IMG/VR virus record: IMGVR_UViG_3300043409_000077
Span: 1-33,886 of that record
Length of the DNA: 33,886 nucleotides
Reading direction: 5' to 3' (one strand)
Origin: a virus
Positions 20,463 to 29,237 of this stretch are shown piece after piece; position 1 is the stretch's first letter, and each line of letters opens with the position of its first letter. The notes under the pieces were generated by a model. That model was not told where the DNA came from. It was given only the letters and a program-made list of their open reading frames with translations, and ran no database searches. The position numbers and the translations under genes were made by a program.

Positions 20463-20774
20463 ATGCCGTTTAAAAAAGGTGAAAAAACAACAGCAGGCCC
20501 TGGGCGACCAGCGGGACTGCCAAACAAGCGCACAGTCGAGGCTAGGCAGGCCATAGCCATGTTTGTTGACAACAACACATACCGTCTAGAGCACTGGCTG
20601 GATCAGGTCGCTAACGGCGTTCCTGACCACGATATAAAGCCAAACCCTGCCAAAGCCTTTGAGCTATTCCAATCGGTGGTTGAATACCATGTACCCAAGT
20701 TGGCAAGGACTGAGATCACTGGCAAGGACGAAGGCCCAGTAGAAATGGTGGTGACATGGGGCGGCGTGAAGTAA
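20463..20774 (+). CDS. terS: Probable small terminase subunit
   Basis: The product has 103 residues. The N-terminus MPFKKGEKTTAGPGRPAGLP, then NKRTVEARQAIAMFVDNN, has the basic GRP..G.PNKRT motif of DUF5681-like and small terminase proteins, followed by a helical part ending in an acidic, strand-forming tail (KDEGPVEMVVTWGGVK). It lies directly before the large terminase and overlaps it by 19 nt. Length is at the short end for small terminases, which usually have a DNA-binding domain plus oligomerisation core. No Shine-Dalgarno sequence is obvious. Confidence 0.75.
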   Translation: MPFKKGEKTTAGPGRPAGLPNKRTVEARQAIAMFVDNNTYRLEHWLDQVANGVPDHDIKPNPAKAFELFQSVVEYHVPKLARTEITGKDEGPVEMVVTWGGVK

Positions 20775-22075
20775 TCCTGCCCTACAGCCCAAGGGCGGCT
20801 TTCATGCCGTTTCACTTGAGGACAGAGAGATGGTCATGCCTACTTGCCCACCGCAGGGCTGGTAAGACCGTAGCCGCAATCAACGACTTGATCAAACGAG
20901 CCATTACCGAAAGCGGTCGGGGCGCACAGTACGCCTATATAGCCCCATTCAGAAGCCAAGCCAAGCGGGTGGCATGGGATTACCTCAAGCATTACGCTGC
21001 GCCAATAACCAAAGCCACAAACGAAGCCGACTTAGCGGTGGAGCTGGTGAACGGCGCAAAGATCATGCTGTTCGGCGCAGACAACGCAGATTCAATGCGG
21101 GGCATGGGCTTTAACGGCGTTTACATGGACGAGTACGGCGACTTCAGACCAAGCGTCTGGGGAAACATTATTCGACCTTGCCTAAGCGACAGACTAGGCT
21201 GGGCTGTTTTTGGGGGAACGCCAAAGGGCAAAAACCAGTTCCACGACATCTACAAGGTCAGCCAAGTCGTGCCAGATTGGTTTCTGTTACGCCTACCGGC
21301 CTCAGTGTCCAAGCTGTTGCCAGACTCAGAATTGCAAGCGGCTCGGTCTCAGTTAAGCCAAGATCAGTACGATCAAGAGTACGAGTGCAGTTTTGATGCA
21401 AGTCTCTTAGGGGCCTACTATGGACAAGAGATGCGCCAAGCTGATGACGAGGGCAGAATATGCGAGCTACCCTTTGAGCCAGAAGCGCCGGTCTACACCG
21501 CATGGGACTTAGGCTATCGAGATGACACCGCAATCTGGTGGTATCAAGTAGTGCGCGGTGAAATCAGGGTTATGGACTACTACGCTGTCAGCGGCGCAAG
21601 CATTGAGGAAATAGCCGATGTGGTCATATCCAAGGGCTACCGATACACCCGCCATTTCCTGCCGCATGATGCCAGAGCCAAGACCCTTGCAAGCGGTGGT
21701 AAGTCCATTGTCGAGCAGTTGGCGGCACATCTGGGCGGCATCAGCAAACTCGCCATCGTGCCTGAGATTGGTGTTCAGGACGGCATCCAAGCCGTGCGGA
21801 TGATCTTGCCCATCTGTTATTTCGACTCTAGATGCGATGAGGGCTTGGAAGCGTTAAGGCAATATCAGCGTGAATATGATGAAGATAAGAAAACTTTTCG
21901 TCAAACTCCGCGCCACGATTGGTGCTCACACCCAGCAGATGCGTTTAGAATGCTTGCAGTAGCTTATAGACAAGAAGCAAAAGATCAGACACCGCCCAAG
22001 GGCAAGACCCTGCAAACCATCACACTCGATGAGCTGTGGGAATATGAGATGCAACATAAAGAGGAGCGAATATGA
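20756..22075 (+). CDS. terL: Terminase large subunit
   Basis: The product has 439 residues. The ATPase domain shows Walker A AHRRAGKT (residues 31-38) and Walker B GVYMDEYGD (D125, E126), with the coupling region WAVFGGTPKGKNQFHDI. The nuclease domain (Terminase_6C type) has AWDLGYRDDTAIW (D251, D256/D257), FLPHDARAKT (D305) and CSHPADAFRML (D395). It is the motor and endonuclease for DNA packaging into the prohead. Length is typical. A headful (pac) mechanism would agree with the circular assembly but cannot be read from motifs alone. It overlaps both neighbours. Confidence 0.95.
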   Translation: MGRREVILPYSPRAAFMPFHLRTERWSCLLAHRRAGKTVAAINDLIKRAITESGRGAQYAYIAPFRSQAKRVAWDYLKHYAAPITKATNEADLAVELVNGAKIMLFGADNADSMRGMGFNGVYMDEYGDFRPSVWGNIIRPCLSDRLGWAVFGGTPKGKNQFHDIYKVSQVVPDWFLLRLPASVSKLLPDSELQAARSQLSQDQYDQEYECSFDASLLGAYYGQEMRQADDEGRICELPFEPEAPVYTAWDLGYRDDTAIWWYQVVRGEIRVMDYYAVSGASIEEIADVVISKGYRYTRHFLPHDARAKTLASGGKSIVEQLAAHLGGISKLAIVPEIGVQDGIQAVRMILPICYFDSRCDEGLEALRQYQREYDEDKKTFRQTPRHDWCSHPADAFRMLAVAYRQEAKDQTPPKGKTLQTITLDELWEYEMQHKEERI

Positions 22076-22347
22076 GCCAGCCAGTAGCAGAAGTCGGTGG
22101 ATATAAAAACATCACGGCAACAGGAGATGTCACAACAGGCCCATGTCAATTGCTTGGGTTTTACGTTAACAGCACCAGCTCGGGAACTTTGGTGCTTAAA
22201 GACGGTGGCGCAAGCGGCACAGTCATGTCAGGCACGATTACTCCTGCCATTGGGTTTCACCGATTCCCTGCCAATGTGGGAAGTAGCCTACACGCAACCG
22301 AGGGCGGTACGCTGGATGTGACATTCTTCTTTGCCAGCGGTAACTGA
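22072..22347 (+). CDS. Small beta-sandwich-like virion protein
   Basis: The product has 91 residues, nearly all beta-strand and glycine/serine/threonine (YKNITATGDVTTGPCQLLGF, SSGTLVLKDGGASGTVMSG, GTLDVTFFFASGN). There is no signal peptide or membrane segment. Such proteins often sit next to the portal gene in this type of phage and may decorate the head or fibres. AGGAGCG lies just before ATG 22072, and the start overlaps the terminase stop (ATGA). Role inferred from location and fold impression. Confidence 0.65.
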   Translation: MSQPVAEVGGYKNITATGDVTTGPCQLLGFYVNSTSSGTLVLKDGGASGTVMSGTITPAIGFHRFPANVGSSLHATEGGTLDVTFFFASGN

Positions 22348-22349
22348 TC

Positions 22350-24644
22350 ATGTACGATGAAACAGGGGCTTATGAGGGCGAGGATGTTGGCCCTTACTGG
22401 CACGACCAGATCGAGACCGCCATCAAGATATTTGACAAGTGGGAGAAGCGCGGCTTAAAGGTTGTCAAGCGGTATCGGGATGAGCGTGATGCCATTGAGA
22501 TGCCAAGGATGAAGTTCAACATCCTGTGGTCAAACATCCAAGTCCTGTTCCCCGCCCTGTACGGTCGCCAAGCCAAGCCCGAAGTCTCACGCCGTTACAT
22601 GGATCAAGACCCTGTGGGTCGATTGGCATCCACAATGCTTGAGCGCGTCATGGAGTACGAGACCACCCAATTTGGTGACTTTGACTCAGCAATGAGTGGC
22701 GCGGTGCAAGACAGACTGCTGCCTGGTCGCGGTACGGCATGGATTCGCTACGAGCCTGTGATCGTCAATGACCGACCTGATGATGACGGCGTATTAGATG
22801 AGACCGAAGAATCTCAGGTTTATAACACGGTGGAAGACCCGACAGAGCGCATTGATGCAGCTCACAGCCCAATTGATTACGTGTACTGGTCAGACTTCTT
22901 GCATTCACCAGCTCGCACATGGGATGAAGTGTGGTGGGTGGCTCGCGCCGTCTACATGACCAAGGAAGAGGGCGTAGAGCGTTTTGGTGACGTGTTTAAG
23001 AATGTCGGCCTAACCAGTACAAACACCGACATGGACGGCAAGAATCCATTGACCGCCAAAATGACCTACGACAAAAAGGCTATGGTCTATGAGATTTGGA
23101 ACAAGCGCACGGCAAAGGTTTGCTGGATTGCCAAAGGTTATCCACAGGCGCTAGATGAGCGTGATGACCCGCTAGAGCTTGATGAGTTCTTCCCATGCCC
23201 CAAGCCGCTGATGGCAACCACCACCACCGGCACAATGATCCCTGTACCTGATTACTGTGAGTACGAGGATCAGGCGCAAGAGCTGGACAACCTGACCCAG
23301 CGCATCTACCTGCTGACCAAGGCTTGTAAAGCGGTCGGCGTGTTTAATGCCGAGTTCAAAGAGTTGGCGCGGATGTTTAGCGAGGGCGTGGACAACAAGC
23401 TATTCCCAGTGACCGGCTGGGCGGCAATGTCGGAAAAGGGCGGCCTAAAGGGCGCTATCGACATGATGGACACCTCGCAGATCATTGTGACCTTGCGGGA
23501 GCTGTACGCCGCCAGAGAACAGGTCAAGCAGAGCATCTATGAAATAATGGGCATATCGGACATTCTGCGTGGATCGTCCAAAGCTCAGGAAACCCTCGGT
23601 GCTCAACAGCTTAAGGCCAACTTTGGTAGCCTGCGGTTAAAGAGCAGTCAGGGCGATGTGGCGCGGTTTGCAACCGACATCTTTAAGCTCAAGGCGCAGG
23701 TCATTTGTAAGTTTTACCCGCCCGAGCTGATTGTGGAAATGTCTGGGGTGATGAACACACCGGACGGTCAAGACCCGCAAAGATTGCAGGCAGCGTTGCA
23801 GATGTTGTCCGACAGCACCATACGCGACTTCCATATTGCGGTTGAGGCTGACAGTCTGGCGCAGATTGATGAACAGGCCGAGAAGCAAGGCGCACAAGAA
23901 GCCATCCAAGCAATCGGTCTATTCTTGCGTGAGGCAATCCCAATGATTGCCCAAGCGCCTGAGACCTTGCCTATGGCCTCTGAGATGCTGTTATTCCTTG
24001 TGCGCCGGTTTAGAGCTGGTCGCGGGTTGGAAAGCGCGGTCGAGAGGGCAATGAAAGCCCTGCAAGACAAGGCAGACGCTGCCAAGCAGCAACAGCCTGG
24101 CCCACCGCCTGAGATGATGCAAATGCAAGCAGAGCAACAGGCCGAGCAGATGCGGATGCAGGCGCAGGCGCAGACTGAACAAATGAAAATGCAAGCACAA
24201 GCCCAGATTGAGCAGGGCAAGGCGCAGCTTGAGATGCAAATGCACCAGGCCAAGACTCAGGCAGAGATGCAATTAGCGCAGATGAAAGCCGAGTTTGAGG
24301 TTGCAAGGCAAAACAACGAGATGCAAATCAAAGCCAGAGAGATGGCAGGAAGGGAAGAATATGACCGATGGAAAGCAGAACTTGATGCAGCGACTAAAGT
24401 CTTGGTGGCTCAAATTGGCGCAAAAGCTGGGCTTGATCAAGCCGCAATGAGCGCACAGATGGCGGCATCCGAGGAGCTTGACGCAACTTTGGGTGACGGC
24501 ATGAGCGAGGCAATCAACCGCCTGGCTGATATGCACGGTCAGACGCTGGGACAGATTACCGGCGTAATGCAGGCAATCAGCGCACCCAAGCGCATTATTC
24601 GTGGGCCTGATGGTCGGGCGGCGGGTGTAGAGATTGTTTCATGA
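22350..24644 (+). CDS. Portal protein (podovirus, P22-like)
   Basis: The product has 764 residues. The body has portal features (MKFNILWSNIQVLFPALYGR, QSIYEIMGISDILRGSSKAQ, ETLGAQQLKANFGSLRLKSS), the latter two marking the conserved wing and stem part of podovirus portals. Residues about 588-690 form a striking Gln/Met/Ala/Lys repeat region (EQMRMQAQAQTEQMKMQAQA) expected to be a long helical barrel or coiled coil like the P22 portal barrel, involved in genome spooling. It forms the dodecameric ring for DNA passage and the platform for the tail adaptor encoded at 32611. No clear ribosome binding site exists, and the gene begins 3 nt after the previous stop. Confidence 0.88.
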   Translation: MYDETGAYEGEDVGPYWHDQIETAIKIFDKWEKRGLKVVKRYRDERDAIEMPRMKFNILWSNIQVLFPALYGRQAKPEVSRRYMDQDPVGRLASTMLERVMEYETTQFGDFDSAMSGAVQDRLLPGRGTAWIRYEPVIVNDRPDDDGVLDETEESQVYNTVEDPTERIDAAHSPIDYVYWSDFLHSPARTWDEVWWVARAVYMTKEEGVERFGDVFKNVGLTSTNTDMDGKNPLTAKMTYDKKAMVYEIWNKRTAKVCWIAKGYPQALDERDDPLELDEFFPCPKPLMATTTTGTMIPVPDYCEYEDQAQELDNLTQRIYLLTKACKAVGVFNAEFKELARMFSEGVDNKLFPVTGWAAMSEKGGLKGAIDMMDTSQIIVTLRELYAAREQVKQSIYEIMGISDILRGSSKAQETLGAQQLKANFGSLRLKSSQGDVARFATDIFKLKAQVICKFYPPELIVEMSGVMNTPDGQDPQRLQAALQMLSDSTIRDFHIAVEADSLAQIDEQAEKQGAQEAIQAIGLFLREAIPMIAQAPETLPMASEMLLFLVRRFRAGRGLESAVERAMKALQDKADAAKQQQPGPPPEMMQMQAEQQAEQMRMQAQAQTEQMKMQAQAQIEQGKAQLEMQMHQAKTQAEMQLAQMKAEFEVARQNNEMQIKAREMAGREEYDRWKAELDAATKVLVAQIGAKAGLDQAAMSAQMAASEELDATLGDGMSEAINRLADMHGQTLGQITGVMQAISAPKRIIRGPDGRAAGVEIVS

Positions 24645-25828
24645 GCTTGGTTTTAGCTGACAGGGTACAGGAGACCACGACCACTGTTGGAACTGGGACG
24701 CTGGCGCTTGATGGGGCAACACAAGGATTTCAGAGCTTTGCCGCCATTGGTAATGGGAACACCACCTACTACACCATCCAAGGCACGACCCAGTGGGAAG
24801 TGGGGATTGGCACATACTCAGCCAACACGCTGACCAGAGACACGGTGATCAGCTCATCTTTGGGCGGTTCAAAACTATTTTTGACGGCTGGCACAAAGCA
24901 AGTATTTGTAACCCTGCCTGCTGAAAAAACAGTCATTGTTCCGACCGCATCAACCAATGATGCAATAGTCAGGTATGACGGCACAACCGGAACGGTAATC
25001 CAAAACAGTGTTACGACCATTGATGACACCGGCAATGCAAGCGGCATTTTGTCGCAACAATTTAGCGATGGCTCTGCGGTAACTTTAACGGCAGGAAAAA
25101 TTTGGTACAACGGCGCAACAGGCTCGTGGAATCTTGGAATGGGTGGAGGCAACATCACCCAGCAAGTGGGCGAAGAGCTATTCATCTATGGTAAAGCGTC
25201 TGCGGCAATTACAGATTCTCCACTACAGATTATTTACCATACCGGCACGGTGGGAGCTAGCGGGGTTGTTACCTTTGCGCCCACAATTGCGGGAATCACA
25301 AACCCAAACGACATCATTGGCGTAGCTACTGAAAATTTGGCTCATAATGATTTTGGGCGAATTACAACGTATGGCGTAGTGCGGGGCATCACAACCAATG
25401 GCACTGCTTTTGGTGAGACTTGGGCTGACGATGATGTAATTTGGTACAACCCATTAACCGGTAAGCCTACCAAAGTTGAGCCAGTTGCGCCTAATATCAA
25501 AATGCAAATTGGCATTGTCATTACGGCGGGGTCAGGCGGTTCTGGTTCGTTCCAAGTTGGTCTTGCTCGCGGCTCAACGCTTGGCGGTACAGATTCCAAC
25601 GTTCAATTTGGTACTTTGGCTAACAACAATTTAATTGCGTATGACAGCACGGCGGGCTATTGGAAAAATGTCACATCATCTGCTTTAGGTCTTGCCGCAA
25701 GCGGCGCAAACACCGATATAACGTCAGTGGCATTGACCACCGGCACAATCAGCACAGCGCCAGCCGCCGCCACAGACATTGTGAACAAGACCTATGCGGA
25801 TGGATTAGCGGCTAAGTGGGGCGCATAA
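24641..25828 (+). CDS. Fibre-like beta-repeat protein within the head module
   Basis: The product has 395 residues. The N-terminal domain, MSLVLADRVQETTTTVGTGT, and GNGNTTYYTIQGTTQWEVGI are a recurring domain of phage fibre or appendage proteins; a linker RYDGTTGTVIQNSVTTIDD and a beta-rich body follow, ending DIVNKTYADGLAAKWGA. It resembles a shorter tail or head fibre. It is encoded between the portal and scaffold genes, far from the main fibre gene at 6909, so it may be a head fibre or a second receptor-binding protein. ATG overlaps the portal stop (ATGA). Confidence 0.75.
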   Translation: MSLVLADRVQETTTTVGTGTLALDGATQGFQSFAAIGNGNTTYYTIQGTTQWEVGIGTYSANTLTRDTVISSSLGGSKLFLTAGTKQVFVTLPAEKTVIVPTASTNDAIVRYDGTTGTVIQNSVTTIDDTGNASGILSQQFSDGSAVTLTAGKIWYNGATGSWNLGMGGGNITQQVGEELFIYGKASAAITDSPLQIIYHTGTVGASGVVTFAPTIAGITNPNDIIGVATENLAHNDFGRITTYGVVRGITTNGTAFGETWADDDVIWYNPLTGKPTKVEPVAPNIKMQIGIVITAGSGGSGSFQVGLARGSTLGGTDSNVQFGTLANNNLIAYDSTAGYWKNVTSSALGLAASGANTDITSVALTTGTISTAPAAATDIVNKTYADGLAAKWGA

Positions 25829-26185
25829 GTGTTTGGCTACGCCTCGTTTGCCGAGCTACCGTTTGCCACCATTGGCACAACAGTCATACCGCCACCACCA
25901 CCGGCAGAGGTCTTTTTAGGTGGTCACTTTGGCTTTGATGAGCGCGACAAGGCTTGGGAGCAGGACAAGAAACAACAGGCCAAGCGCAGGGAAAGAATCA
26001 AGACCGCATTGTTTGGCTTGCCGCCTGACCAGCGCGAGCAGATTGCACCCACCGAAACAATAAATATTGCGGCACAAACAGTAATCACTTATGATGCGGT
26101 CATGGTTCAGATTGAAACGCTAAAAAAGCGGATTGAATTTGAGCAAGACGAAGAAGATTTAGAAACACTTTTGGAGTTCCTTTGA
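25829..26185 (+). CDS. Unknown small head-module protein, GTG start
   Basis: The product has 118 residues. GTG 25829 directly follows the previous TAA, with GGGG about 8 nt upstream. The N-terminus FGYASFAELPFATIGTTVIP then PPPPAEVF is a hydrophobic/proline segment, followed by a charged helical region (DERDKAWEQDKKQQAKRRER) and an acidic end. No motif is known to me. It is between the fibre-like and scaffold-like genes and overlaps the next gene by 4 nt. An assembly or accessory role is likely. Confidence 0.68.
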   Translation: MFGYASFAELPFATIGTTVIPPPPPAEVFLGGHFGFDERDKAWEQDKKQQAKRRERIKTALFGLPPDQREQIAPTETINIAAQTVITYDAVMVQIETLKKRIEFEQDEEDLETLLEFL

Positions 26186-26604
26186 AAACAACTTGGGTTT
26201 TTCCATCTGACGGCAGCGAGCCTTACGAAAAGACCACAGGGCGGTCTGGTGACTACACCACCGTAATGGGCGACATTACCCCATTCATGTCACCAGATGG
26301 CAAGATGATTGAGGGTAGAAAGCAGTGGCGCGACCACCTTAAGCGCACCGATTCAATTGAGATGGGGCATTCGGACGTTAAGTATGCACAGCAAGAGTGG
26401 AACAAGAAGAAAGAAGTCCACCGAGACAGGCTGCGCGGACAGTTGGCGACCGTGCAAGAGTTTGACCGACCAGGCGCACCGATTTCCCCTGTTAAGATGT
26501 CTAACCTAAACGTAGAGATGGCAAACCGCCTACACAACCGTCCCATGCCCGAGCGCAAGGAGATGATCAAAATGACTTTGGAACAAATGAAAAGGATGAA
26601 GTGA
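26182..26604 (+). CDS. Unknown head-module protein, TTG start
   Basis: The product has 140 residues. TTG 26182 (KTTWVFPSDGSEPYEKTTG) has GGAG at 26173-26176 5 nt upstream and overlaps the previous stop (TTGA), so it is well supported as a non-ATG start. The protein is hydrophilic and helical (MEMGHSD-type charged region, KKKEVHRDRLRGQLATVQEF, PERKEMIKMTLEQMKRMK). No family could be named. The stop overlaps the ATG of the scaffold-like gene (TGATG). It is probably an assembly protein. Confidence 0.7.
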   Translation: MKTTWVFPSDGSEPYEKTTGRSGDYTTVMGDITPFMSPDGKMIEGRKQWRDHLKRTDSIEMGHSDVKYAQQEWNKKKEVHRDRLRGQLATVQEFDRPGAPISPVKMSNLNVEMANRLHNRPMPERKEMIKMTLEQMKRMK

Positions 26605-27656
26605 TGGAAAACGAAGTTGTCGCACCCGACACGATAGAAACACCAGCACCCGAAACCCCAGCTCCTGCGCCAGTTGAAGCGCCAGCCGAGCCGCAAAGCA
26701 GAGCCGATACGATTCGTGAGGCGCTGACCAAGACACCGACAAACCGTGGCAAACACGCTGCCACACAAAACCGCGAGGGCGGTAAGTTTGCTCCCAAGTT
26801 CCCAACCGACCAGACACAAGCACCGCAGATGGCTGAAAAGCCAAGGGCTGAGATGCCCAAAAGCCTGCGCCTTGAGCTGAAAGAACATTGGGAAAAAGCG
26901 CCGGCTGAACTACAGCAAGCCTTTGCCCAGCGGGATGCTGACTACGAAAAAGGCATAACCTCATACAAGCAAAGGGACGCAGAGGCTCGGGCAATCACCG
27001 AGCAATTTGCACCGTATGAGTGGATATTGCGAAATGAGGGCAGTACGCCATCGCAGGCCATTGGCCCATTGCTCCAGACGGCGGCATTGCTAAGAACTGG
27101 CACACCGCAGCAAAAGTCGCAAGCGGTCGCGCAAATGATCCAGCAATTCCAGATTCCACTAGAGCAAGTGGCGGCTTACTTTGGCGGCGAAGCACCACCA
27201 CAGCAAGATTCGCACTACAATCAATTGGCGCAACAAGTACAGCAGCTCACGGCACACATCACGCAGAGCCAGTACGAGTCGCAGAAACAGAATGAAAACC
27301 GAGCACTCTCGGTAATCCAGCAGTTTGCAGGCGACCCCGCAAACGCACACTTTGAGGCAGTCCAAGACCGGATGCTGTCGCTTCTACAGGCGCCGCAGGT
27401 ACTAGGGGACATCAGTCATATGTCAGAACGCGAGAAATTGCAAGTGGCATACGACACCGCCGTAAGACTTGATCCACAGTTGGCACAAAGTTTATTTGCT
27501 CAACAGCAACAAAGCTACGCCGCACAGAATCAGGTACAGAAAGCAAAACAAGCGGCTGTACAGGTTAGGGGAGCGCCAGGCGCTGCCATCTCAGGTGCAG
27601 TCAATCAAATGGATCGCCGAGCCGTCATTGCCAATGCGCTGCGGCAGGTGAATTAA
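26604..27656 (+). CDS. Scaffolding-like head assembly protein
   Basis: The product has 350 residues from ATG 26604 with AGGA 7 nt upstream; the GTG three bases earlier is not needed. The N-terminus is acidic and Pro/Ala-rich (APDTIETPAPETPAPAPVEA), then comes a long helical, Gln-rich body (RLELKEHWEKAPAELQQAFA, AQQVQQLTAHITQSQYESQK) and a basic, alanine-rich end (DRRAVIANALRQVN). Such composition directly before the major capsid gene is typical of scaffolding proteins, which are expelled before or during packaging. There is no protease motif and no maturation protease gene nearby. Confidence 0.78.
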   Translation: MENEVVAPDTIETPAPETPAPAPVEAPAEPQSRADTIREALTKTPTNRGKHAATQNREGGKFAPKFPTDQTQAPQMAEKPRAEMPKSLRLELKEHWEKAPAELQQAFAQRDADYEKGITSYKQRDAEARAITEQFAPYEWILRNEGSTPSQAIGPLLQTAALLRTGTPQQKSQAVAQMIQQFQIPLEQVAAYFGGEAPPQQDSHYNQLAQQVQQLTAHITQSQYESQKQNENRALSVIQQFAGDPANAHFEAVQDRMLSLLQAPQVLGDISHMSEREKLQVAYDTAVRLDPQLAQSLFAQQQQSYAAQNQVQKAKQAAVQVRGAPGAAISGAVNQMDRRAVIANALRQVN

Positions 27657-27669
27657 AAAGGAGTAAATC

Positions 27670-28650
27670 ATGGCATACGCCAATAGTAATTACTCAGACG
27701 TTTTAGCAACCACCATTGAGTCTCGTTCCGGTATCGTTGCCGATAACGTGACCAAAAACAATGCGTTGCTTACTCGTTTGCGTGAGAAAGGCCGTTACAA
27801 GCCATTCACAGGTGGTTCGACCATTCTGCAAGAATTGTCATTCCAAGCAAACTCGACCGCGATGTACTACTCAGGCGCTGAAGTCTTAGACATCAGCCCT
27901 GCGGACGTAATCTCTGCGGCTCAATTCCCCATCAAACAAGCAGCGGTGGCAGTTACCATCAATGGCTTGGAAATGCTCCAAAACAGCGGTGAAGAACAGA
28001 TCATTGATTTGTTTGACGCACGTTTGGACGTTGCCGAGGCATCGATTGAGAACTTGATCAGCACTGGTATTTACTCGGACGGTACAGCTAACAACGGCAA
28101 GCAGATCACTGGTCTGCAAGCTATGGTGGTTGCATCCCCAAGCACCGGCGTGGTTGGCGGCATCGACCGTTCAACATGGTCATTCTGGCGCAATCAGACG
28201 TTTGACTTCTCTACTGACTTGGGCGCATCAGCATCCAGCTCAAACATCCAGACCGGCTTCAACCGCCTGTATGCAAAGACAAGTCGCGGCTCTGACGTGG
28301 TCGATTTGATCCTGTTGGACAACAATTTGTGGGGCTTCTTCATGTCGTCTTTGCAAAACATTCAGCGTTTCCCAGGATCGAGCAAGATGGCTGAATTAGG
28401 CTTTGTTGCTTCCAAATACATGAATGCAGACGTTGTTCTTGACGGTGGTATCGGCGGTAATATTCCGACATCTACTGGTTACTTCTTGAACACAAAGTAC
28501 ATTTTCTTCCGTCCTCACACCAATCGGAATTTCGTTCCTATCGGTGACGAGCGTATGTCCACCAACCAAGATGCCATCGTGCGCTTGATCGGCTGGGCTG
28601 GCAATATGACTGCCTCGGGACTCCAGTTCCAAGGCGTGATGACTGAATAA
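27670..28650 (+). CDS. Major capsid protein
   Basis: The product has 326 residues. An AAAAAGGAGT ribosome binding site, the strongest in the head module, precedes ATG 27670 and indicates high expression. Segments such as ALLTRLREKGRYKPFTGGST, AAQFPIKQAAVAVTINGLEM and IFFRPHTNRNFVPIGDERMS fit an HK97-fold coat protein of the type found in small podoviruses. It follows the scaffold-like gene and precedes a probable decoration protein, the usual order. No N-terminal delta domain or cleavage site is evident. Confidence 0.88.
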   Translation: MAYANSNYSDVLATTIESRSGIVADNVTKNNALLTRLREKGRYKPFTGGSTILQELSFQANSTAMYYSGAEVLDISPADVISAAQFPIKQAAVAVTINGLEMLQNSGEEQIIDLFDARLDVAEASIENLISTGIYSDGTANNGKQITGLQAMVVASPSTGVVGGIDRSTWSFWRNQTFDFSTDLGASASSSNIQTGFNRLYAKTSRGSDVVDLILLDNNLWGFFMSSLQNIQRFPGSSKMAELGFVASKYMNADVVLDGGIGGNIPTSTGYFLNTKYIFFRPHTNRNFVPIGDERMSTNQDAIVRLIGWAGNMTASGLQFQGVMTE

Positions 28651-28662
28651 GGAGCAAATATC

Positions 28663-29196
28663 ATGGCAGATTACGTCACAGACGGCAAAATCGGCATTGA
28701 CTTGACGGCTACTTATGCGTCAACCAGTGCAGGCTCTACAACACTGTTCCCTGTTACCCCTGGTACTCGGGTGAACACCTCCAACAACGGCGTTTATATG
28801 TTTGTACGCGCCGAATCCACCATTGCTGCATTTGATGCGGTGATCATGAGCACTTATGCAAACTCAGCGAGTTCCACTCCTGTTATGCGCGCTGTGCCTG
28901 TGACCACCACAAACGCTGCGGCTTTGGGTTTCAACATGGTTGGATTTGCACAAACCGCGATTGCCTCTAGCTACTACGGCTGGGTTGGCTTGAACGGTAT
29001 GTTGCAGGTTAACTTGCTGGTTGGATGCAATCCCAAAGTACCTTTGTACACTACAGCTACTGCGGGTTCGCTGGACGACACAACCGTGTCTGCCGGTTTT
29101 ATCCAAGGTATCGTAGCTAACACCTCAGCAACCTCTGCTAGCGCACCATTCTGTATGGTGAACAATGCAGGCTTAATCATGGTTGGCGCAGGCTAA
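28663..29196 (+). CDS. Probable capsid decoration / accessory head protein
   Basis: The product has 177 residues, rich in Thr, Ser, Ala and Gly with beta character (YVTDGKIGIDLTATYASTSA, LGFNMVGFAQTAIASSYYGW, ASAPFCMVNNAGLIMVGAG). Small beta proteins coded immediately after the major capsid gene with an equally strong ribosome binding site (AAGGAGC) often trimerise on the capsid surface. The gene ends 11 nt before a terminator, so it closes the high-expression head transcript. Confidence 0.68.
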   Translation: MADYVTDGKIGIDLTATYASTSAGSTTLFPVTPGTRVNTSNNGVYMFVRAESTIAAFDAVIMSTYANSASSTPVMRAVPVTTTNAAALGFNMVGFAQTAIASSYYGWVGLNGMLQVNLLVGCNPKVPLYTTATAGSLDDTTVSAGFIQGIVANTSATSASAPFCMVNNAGLIMVGAG

Positions 29197-29207
29197 ACCA
29201 GACTGAT

Positions 29208-29236
29208 GCCCCGCCCACAAAGCGGGGTGTCTTTTT
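29208..29236 (+). terminator. Rho-independent terminator after the capsid genes
   Basis: CCCCGC (29209-29214) pairs with GCGGGG (29222-29227) around a 7-nt loop, and a T-rich stretch (TGTCTTTTT, 29228-29236) follows. It separates the abundant capsid transcripts from the glycosylation genes, whose first ATG is two bases beyond the T-run. Confidence 0.85.
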
Positions 29237-29237
29237 A

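Noticed and set aside
23768-24306. Minus-strand frames rich in Cys/Ala/Ile or Leu/His opposite the portal repeats
   Set aside because: They arise from the antisense of the Gln/Met/Ala codon repeats and have no start signals.
26530-26994. Long minus-strand frames opposite the scaffold-like gene
   Set aside because: Shadows of a GC-rich, strongly biased coding strand; no ribosome binding sites and low-complexity cysteine/leucine-rich translations.
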